A stretch of DNA of 64,000 nucleotides from Dipteris shenzhenensis (lineage: Eukaryota; Polypodiophyta; Polypodiopsida; Gleicheniales). The DNA is taken from NCBI GenBank assembly GCA_047967505.1, contig CM106539.1; one strand, written 5' to 3'. Below, one piece after another: positions 58,673 through 64,000 of this stretch (its first letter is position 1; each line of letters starts with the position of its first letter). The notes under the pieces are model-generated. The model saw only the letters and a program-made list of their open reading frames with translations, did no database searches and was not told where the DNA came from. The position numbers and the translations under genes are program-made.

Positions 58673-59780
58673 CCTAATCCTCTCCTTATGGGGCCCTTTT
58701 TAAGTCCAAACTTCCCCTAATGGGGTAGAGAACTACTTGATAATCTCCTAGTAGATACCCAACGTGGGATGTTAGGGAAGGTTTCCAAGAGGAAGGCCAT
58801 TTTATATATCTATTTAGTAAAGAAATTTTCGTAATAAGGTATAATGTAGTCGCAGTATTTGTTACATGAGATATGATTATATATATTGGAAGAAAAATCA
58901 TGGCACATGGATACCTATAAATTGTGACATAGTAGACACTACAGAGGTAGAGATACATATGCCAAAGGGAAAAATGCAATGTCTTGAGGTCATAGATAGT
59001 TAGAGCTTGAAGAACATTCAAGAATACATTTCTATCACATTTGATGATAGTGATTTTATCTTTACAACAATGAATGGGAAGATAATAAGAATGCAACTTG
59101 AAGTAACATCAGTGTTCTACAAAGTGAAGCCTCCTTGTATCTTCATCATTCATATTGGTATCAAAAGTTTATAGTTTTTTTATTTCTAGTATACTTTGAA
59201 GACGCAGTTGACAAGCCAAACTAGCAAACAATACTTGGGAATTATGCAGCCTTCCACTTTCTCCTTTTATATTTTTCTATAACTTTTTGGGCTTACAGAT
59301 TTACATATTCTATGCAACCTATGTCTAAAACCAGTATCACTGTTGTGTTTCTATAAGGATATTGATAGGAATCCAGTCTAATCTATCTATGCCTAAATAG
59401 ACCATGTCAGGTCTAACTTTTTCATTGATGTATTCTATAACGTCCTTTAACATATTCATTGCTTTTGGACTGTCACCATCACATCTATATGGTGATGATT
59501 AAAAATGTCATATAACCCAAGATCTCTACTTGAATAGTGAGTACAAGCCATGAAGTCATGGTATGTCTCATGGGATGTGGCCATTGGAGGGATGTGGAAG
59601 CTGGTATGAGTTGGGGTTGAAGAGGTTATGTCTAGGGGATGAGCACAATAGAGGTTGTGTTTAGCCCTCTAGCCTTTATATGGTAGACTCTAGAATTTTC
59701 AAAACACTCTTGAAAGTAAAAGGTGACGTTTAATACAATTTAGGTAATAAAGCATGAGAATAATTTAGCATGATAAATTT
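58673..59780. other. Intergenic DNA
   Basis: The block at 58674-58725 repeats 39554-39605. The minus-strand frame 58686-59096 (136 residues) is Tyr/Ile/Leu-rich with no motif I recognise, and AT composition alone can explain it. Confidence 0.4.
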
Positions 59781-62330
59781 TCAGCAATCAATCATCATTT
59801 TAAAATATTCAAAAGAATAGTCTAGACTCATTTGCAATCTATCTAGTGGTGTGGCTTTCCCTAGTAGACCCTCTGAGCTGCTGCTCTTCTCAGGGTGTCT
59901 CTGGAAATTCTTGCTCTTCATCATCCTCAACCTTTTTTTTAGGTGTTTGAGTAACCGGTGTGTTTGTATCCTATGCATTTGATGTTTTCCATTCTCATTC
60001 TTCATCAAATATGACATCTTTGGAGATTATGACCTTTTGGTTGAGTGTATCATACAACTTGTATGCTTTGCTTTCTTCACTGTAGCAAACCATGATGCAT
60101 TTTCATGACTTCACATCCATTTTTTTGCGATGATCATCTTGTATGTGGGCATATGCTATGCAACCAAATATGCGCATATGCGCAATGCGTGGCTTGTATC
60201 CAATAAATGCCTCATAAGTTGTCATACCCTAAATCGGCTCTATTGGAAGCTGATTAAGCAAGTAGTTTGCAGTGGCCATTGCTTCTACCCAATACTGATT
60301 GGGAAGATGCTTCTCACTGAGTATTGCTCTAGCATTTTCTGCTAAAGTCCCATTATCCCTTTTTGCTATTGCATTTTGCTGGGGAGTATCTGCACAAGTA
60401 AACTATCTTCAAATGCCATTACTTCTGCAAAAGTTCGTTAATGTTGAAGACGTATTCATCTCCTCTGTCTGATCTCATGACTTTGATCTTTGTATGTCTG
60501 GTTGTCAACCTTGGCGTTGAATTCTTGAAATCTAGAAAATACTCTCAAAAAAGACTTTAGATTTCTCTTTAAAAAAGTAAACCCAACAATATGCGCTTTA
60601 GCCGTCATCGATGAAAGTCAAGTAATAATGTGAACCATTGGCGTTGTGGGTCTATGCATAACCCCATACATCTATATGAATCAAATCAAGAATGCCTCTT
60701 GCTCGAAAGGTGCTTCTACCAAAATTGGTTCTCTTTTTTTTGCTAGAGCAACATGCTTCACAAGTATTTCCAAGTAATTGAAGTTTAGGAATTTCAATTA
60801 CCAGATTCTAATTTCTTAGCTGCATCAAGGTTTTGAAATGGACATGTCCATATCTCTTATGCCATACTATGAAAAGTGGCATAAATTGCTGCTAAACTGA
60901 CATGGCATGCAAATATGGTACTGAAGTTAACATTCTAAACAAGCATCCTTTCTTGGCTGCTTTTCCTACTAGATGATATCCTCTGGATTTGTCTCTGATC
61001 ATGCATTCATCCCCATCAAAGATGACTTGATAGTTGTGTTCTATCATTTGCCCAATTGATAAGAGGTTTTTGTTGAGCTTCGGAACATAGAGTACATCTT
61101 TCACCAATCCTTTTATACTAGTGAAATTGTTCATAGGGACAATGCCTTTCCCTTGAACTAGGTTTGGTGTGTTATCTGCAATGTTAATAAAATTCATTGA
61201 CAATCCTTCTAATGGTTTCATCTCTGTGAACCATGCAGAAGTTTTGTCATGTGTGATGATGCACCGCTGTCAATGTACCAAGGATCTCGATCTGCTTGAT
61301 CAACTTGATAACTGCATTTCCCTTTGGAATTGCAATCAATGTCAAGATACATTGTATTAGTCTTCTGCATATCCTCAATTGAAAGATACTTATTATAAGG
61401 TTGCATTAGCATAATGACTATGATGTGAATTCCCACCATGATGATTTCCTCTTCCATAAAAGTTCCCTTGATTGTTGCTACTAGATTGACCTTGATGCAT
61501 TCCCTCTTCCTTGAAATATTCCTTTGTTGGATTGATTTCCTCTTGGATGATGATGTTGATGCTTCTGCGAATGCTAATGCTGTTGATGCTGATTTTGTTA
61601 ATGATAATGACCACTTTGCTGCTGAGATGCTATACCTTTGCCTCTGCCTCTGACTTTACCTTTGTCTAAAGCTATAAATACTTGATCCTTGGAATGAACC
61701 TTGTGTGCTTGAATGGCCTGAATCTTGAGTTCTTCACCAAGTCACACTGACCGTAGCTCTTCCAATGTTGGAATTTGTTGTTGAATGGCAACACCCTGGA
61801 CTAGATTCTTGTATCCCTTTCCTAGTCCATTCAAGATGACTTGAACCACTTTTGCAGGATTCAGAGTTTCTCCTACTGCTTCGAGTGGATTGTTGTAAGC
61901 CTTATTTTTTAGTATGTAAGCATGATCGATATCATTTCCATTGTTGAGAAAACTTTGGTTGATCTAGTTTCTCAATGGGAGAATCTTGGATGTGTTCTTA
62001 GACTCATAAAGAGCTGCTACATATCCCATGCTTCTTTTGATGTCTTCACTATGATGAGTTGTCCTAGCATGACATCTTGCACATTTTGTTTGATCAAATC
62101 ATACGCATATTTGTCTTTCTTGTTCCATTCTTCCTATGCTCAAGAAATGGTAGGATCTACTACAAGTGTGGACACCGTTGGTGCAAGTGTAGACCTTCTT
62201 CTTATGCTGCGGCAATGGTGGAAGCTGCTGCTAGATTGCTAGATGGTCTATGTGTAGACCCATTGACATACTCCCATTTGCATTAAAGTACAAGAATGGT
62301 CTCCATTTGATATTTCCATGAGCCTTAATT
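59781..62330 (-). mobile_element. Old copia relic (gag, protease, integrase)
   Basis: Reading leftward: degraded gag (about 62330-61460), protease WYIDSGASSHMT (near 61270), pre-integrase FTSIKGLVKDVLYVPKLNKN, then LLSIGQMIEHNYQVIF (61030-61120), and integrase core and C-terminal pieces (IFGCIAYAHIQ near 60170) ending in the linker before RT at about 59781. No LTR or RT was found. Every part has frameshifts or stops. It is less related to the copia copies at 15-32 kb than they are to each other. Confidence 0.75.
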
Positions 62331-63652
62331 TGAGTTGTCTAACTTAGTAGATGCCTCCAAATTGATGTCGTTTGTCATGGTCCTTCACCTCTAATGAGGA
62401 AGGGAGAGGAGGCAACTCCATTGGCATAATTTCTTACTATGAATAAGGTGTTTTGAATGTCACCACTAACAAGGACAATAGGTGGATTGCACTTCAATGC
62501 CTGGTAAAAGGAGTTCATTTCACTTTTACTTCTATCTCAGATATGTATGCACCTACATACTATCAAGATAGAGCAGAAACGTGGCAGTCCCTTGATGTTC
62601 TTAGTGACAATGTTTCTGCTACTAGGTGACTTTAACATGGTTGAAAACAAAAATCCTGACAAGAGTGCATGTGAAAATCACTATCTGAATCAACTGCAAC
62701 CTGAACTGTCAGTTAAGATACAACTGTAATATATTCCAATCTATTACAAGGCTTCTATGGCAAATGATGTTGGTAATAGCCAAGTGGCTTTATAAGGCTG
62801 AAAAATAGCATGCACAATGAAAGAAAAATGGCCGATAAGACTTTACAATGAAGGCATGTGAATGCAAAATCAAATAATATACCACTAATCAATCAGCCAA
62901 TGCCTCTCAAAACTATAAATTCTACTCACTGAAGTATGGAAGATTGGGTTTCAGTACATGTGATGATGCAAAACTGCATGTGAGTATAGGGACTAACTCT
63001 AAGCAGAAACTATTTGGGAATTTAAGGGCATGGCTTAGATTTGTTACTTTTGAGTTCTCTCCCATATGGATTATCTAATATACTTTGATCTACATATAGA
63101 CAAACCATCAAGCGATGAAAAACACCTGAAAAACAACCAATACTTCCTTTTCTTTTGTTCTTTTTAAGTGTTATCGATGTAGAGGATTGTGTGTGTGCAA
63201 GAAATGGATTTGATGCCAAGGCTAAAAAGTGTGTGATACATGAGCCAAAATGTGTGCATGATGTGATGAATTTAGAGCACAAAAAATCGAGCATTTTTGC
63301 TTTTTGGAGCACCCTCAAATTCTTCTTGGATCAACAAAGATGAGTGGATTTATGTGGAGGGGCAAAAAGGGTGAAAATGATGATGTGGCAATCAGATTCA
63401 CATGCAAAACTGTGCCTAGCAAGGGATGTGCCTATGAGGCACTATGTGATGTTGCAAGTCTACGCACATGGAGGGTGCCAAGTGTGCCTGTGAAGGGGAA
63501 ATTGTGCTTGCTAAGGGATTGTGCCATGTGGTAGTGATGAGGTGTCAGGTGCTTACATAGATGACATGGCAATCTAATGATTTCTCAATGATGACATGGA
63601 AATTTGACTTTGACTATTGACATTGCCATTGTGATGATGTGGCATTGATGGG
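62331..63652. other. Intergenic DNA
   Basis: No supported feature. The frame 63304-63534 has an irregular repeat of gtgcc-rich phrases and no recognisable domain. Confidence 0.4.
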
Positions 63653-63889
63653 CTCGAGAGGTTCACACAATAATGTATGTGAGTATCACATGAACTCAAC
63701 ATAAGAATATATTTAATCTCATTTTTTCTCACATTTTCATTTACAGAAGGGTTCAAAAAAAAGATTTTAGGAAAAAATTTATAGATTGAATAGAAAAAGG
63801 GCACATTTTATTGATGAAAATTTCATAGATAAGGGGTTTTATAAATACGCACATGATACATAGGTTTTATACATAGTGAACCCCCCGAG
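63653..63889. mobile_element. MITE, ctcggggg family
   Basis: Termini ctcgagaggttcac and gtgaaccccccgag are inverted with two mismatches. The flanks ttgatggg (63645-63652) and tttatgag (63890-63897) agree at six of eight positions. The right half (cattttattgatgaaaattt, gataagggg) matches the 42.6-kb element in reverse orientation. Confidence 0.8.
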
Positions 63890-64000
63890 TTTATGAGTTG
63901 GACTTGTGACATGGCATTGTGTTGACGTTACAGATAGGACTACAAACATGGCACAAGCGAGGGCACTGATGATGTGGTAAGACAATCCACAATGATGGCG

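Noticed and set aside
1-64000. tRNA, rRNA or other structured RNA genes
   Set aside because: I looked for tRNA-like cloverleaf sequence and rRNA stretches and found only the degenerate box A-like phrases at 2785-3110.

Overview
This window looks like land-plant nuclear DNA from a large, repeat-rich genome. The evidence is GT-AG introns, copia-type elements primed by initiator-Met tRNA, a Ty3/gypsy element with the extra RNase H domain typical of the plant Tat lineage, a plant-type PEPKR2/CDPK-like kinase, and pervasive AT-rich intergenic sequence. I cannot name the species; a fern, lycophyte or gymnosperm-scale genome would fit, but nothing here decides it.

Only one gene looks intact: a GC-rich Ser/Thr kinase gene on the minus strand (47.7-48.8 kb), with an 82-nt intron that splits off a 45-residue tail. 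Nearly everything else is mobile-element sequence or decayed genes.

Layout. 0-10 kb: a C-terminal exon relic (copy A), an unknown intron-containing pseudogene, a long minus-strand pseudogene of the same family as copy A (copy B), a 21-bp coding minisatellite, and a histone H3/CENH3-like pseudogene. 10-16 kb: a copia solo LTR, a gag-only LTR element with perfect target-site duplication (TSD), and the 3' end of a copia element. 16-33 kb: a Tat-type gypsy element; its right LTR holds a copia element, whose 5' LTR in turn holds a second gag-only LTR element. 33-42 kb: a foldback element, an old gypsy relic, a duplicated copy of the kinase 3' flank, copy C of the transposase-like family, and a gypsy gag-protease relic. 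42-47.5 kb: a MITE, a CA microsatellite, a CACTA-type terminus and the second copy of the kinase-flank repeat. 49-57.6 kb: a shuffled mosaic of non-coding repeat blocks separated by GA/GT microsatellites. 57.6-64 kb: unannotated sequence, a copia relic and a MITE.

The most unusual content is (1) three relics (A, B, C) of one protein family whose motifs line up with the catalytic core of RAG1/Transib recombinases; (2) an intronless H3/CENH3-like relic joined in frame to a heptapeptide-repeat tract; (3) a MITE family with 15-bp terminal repeats and 8-bp TSDs; and (4) two gag-only LTR elements. All protein calls are read by eye, without database searches.
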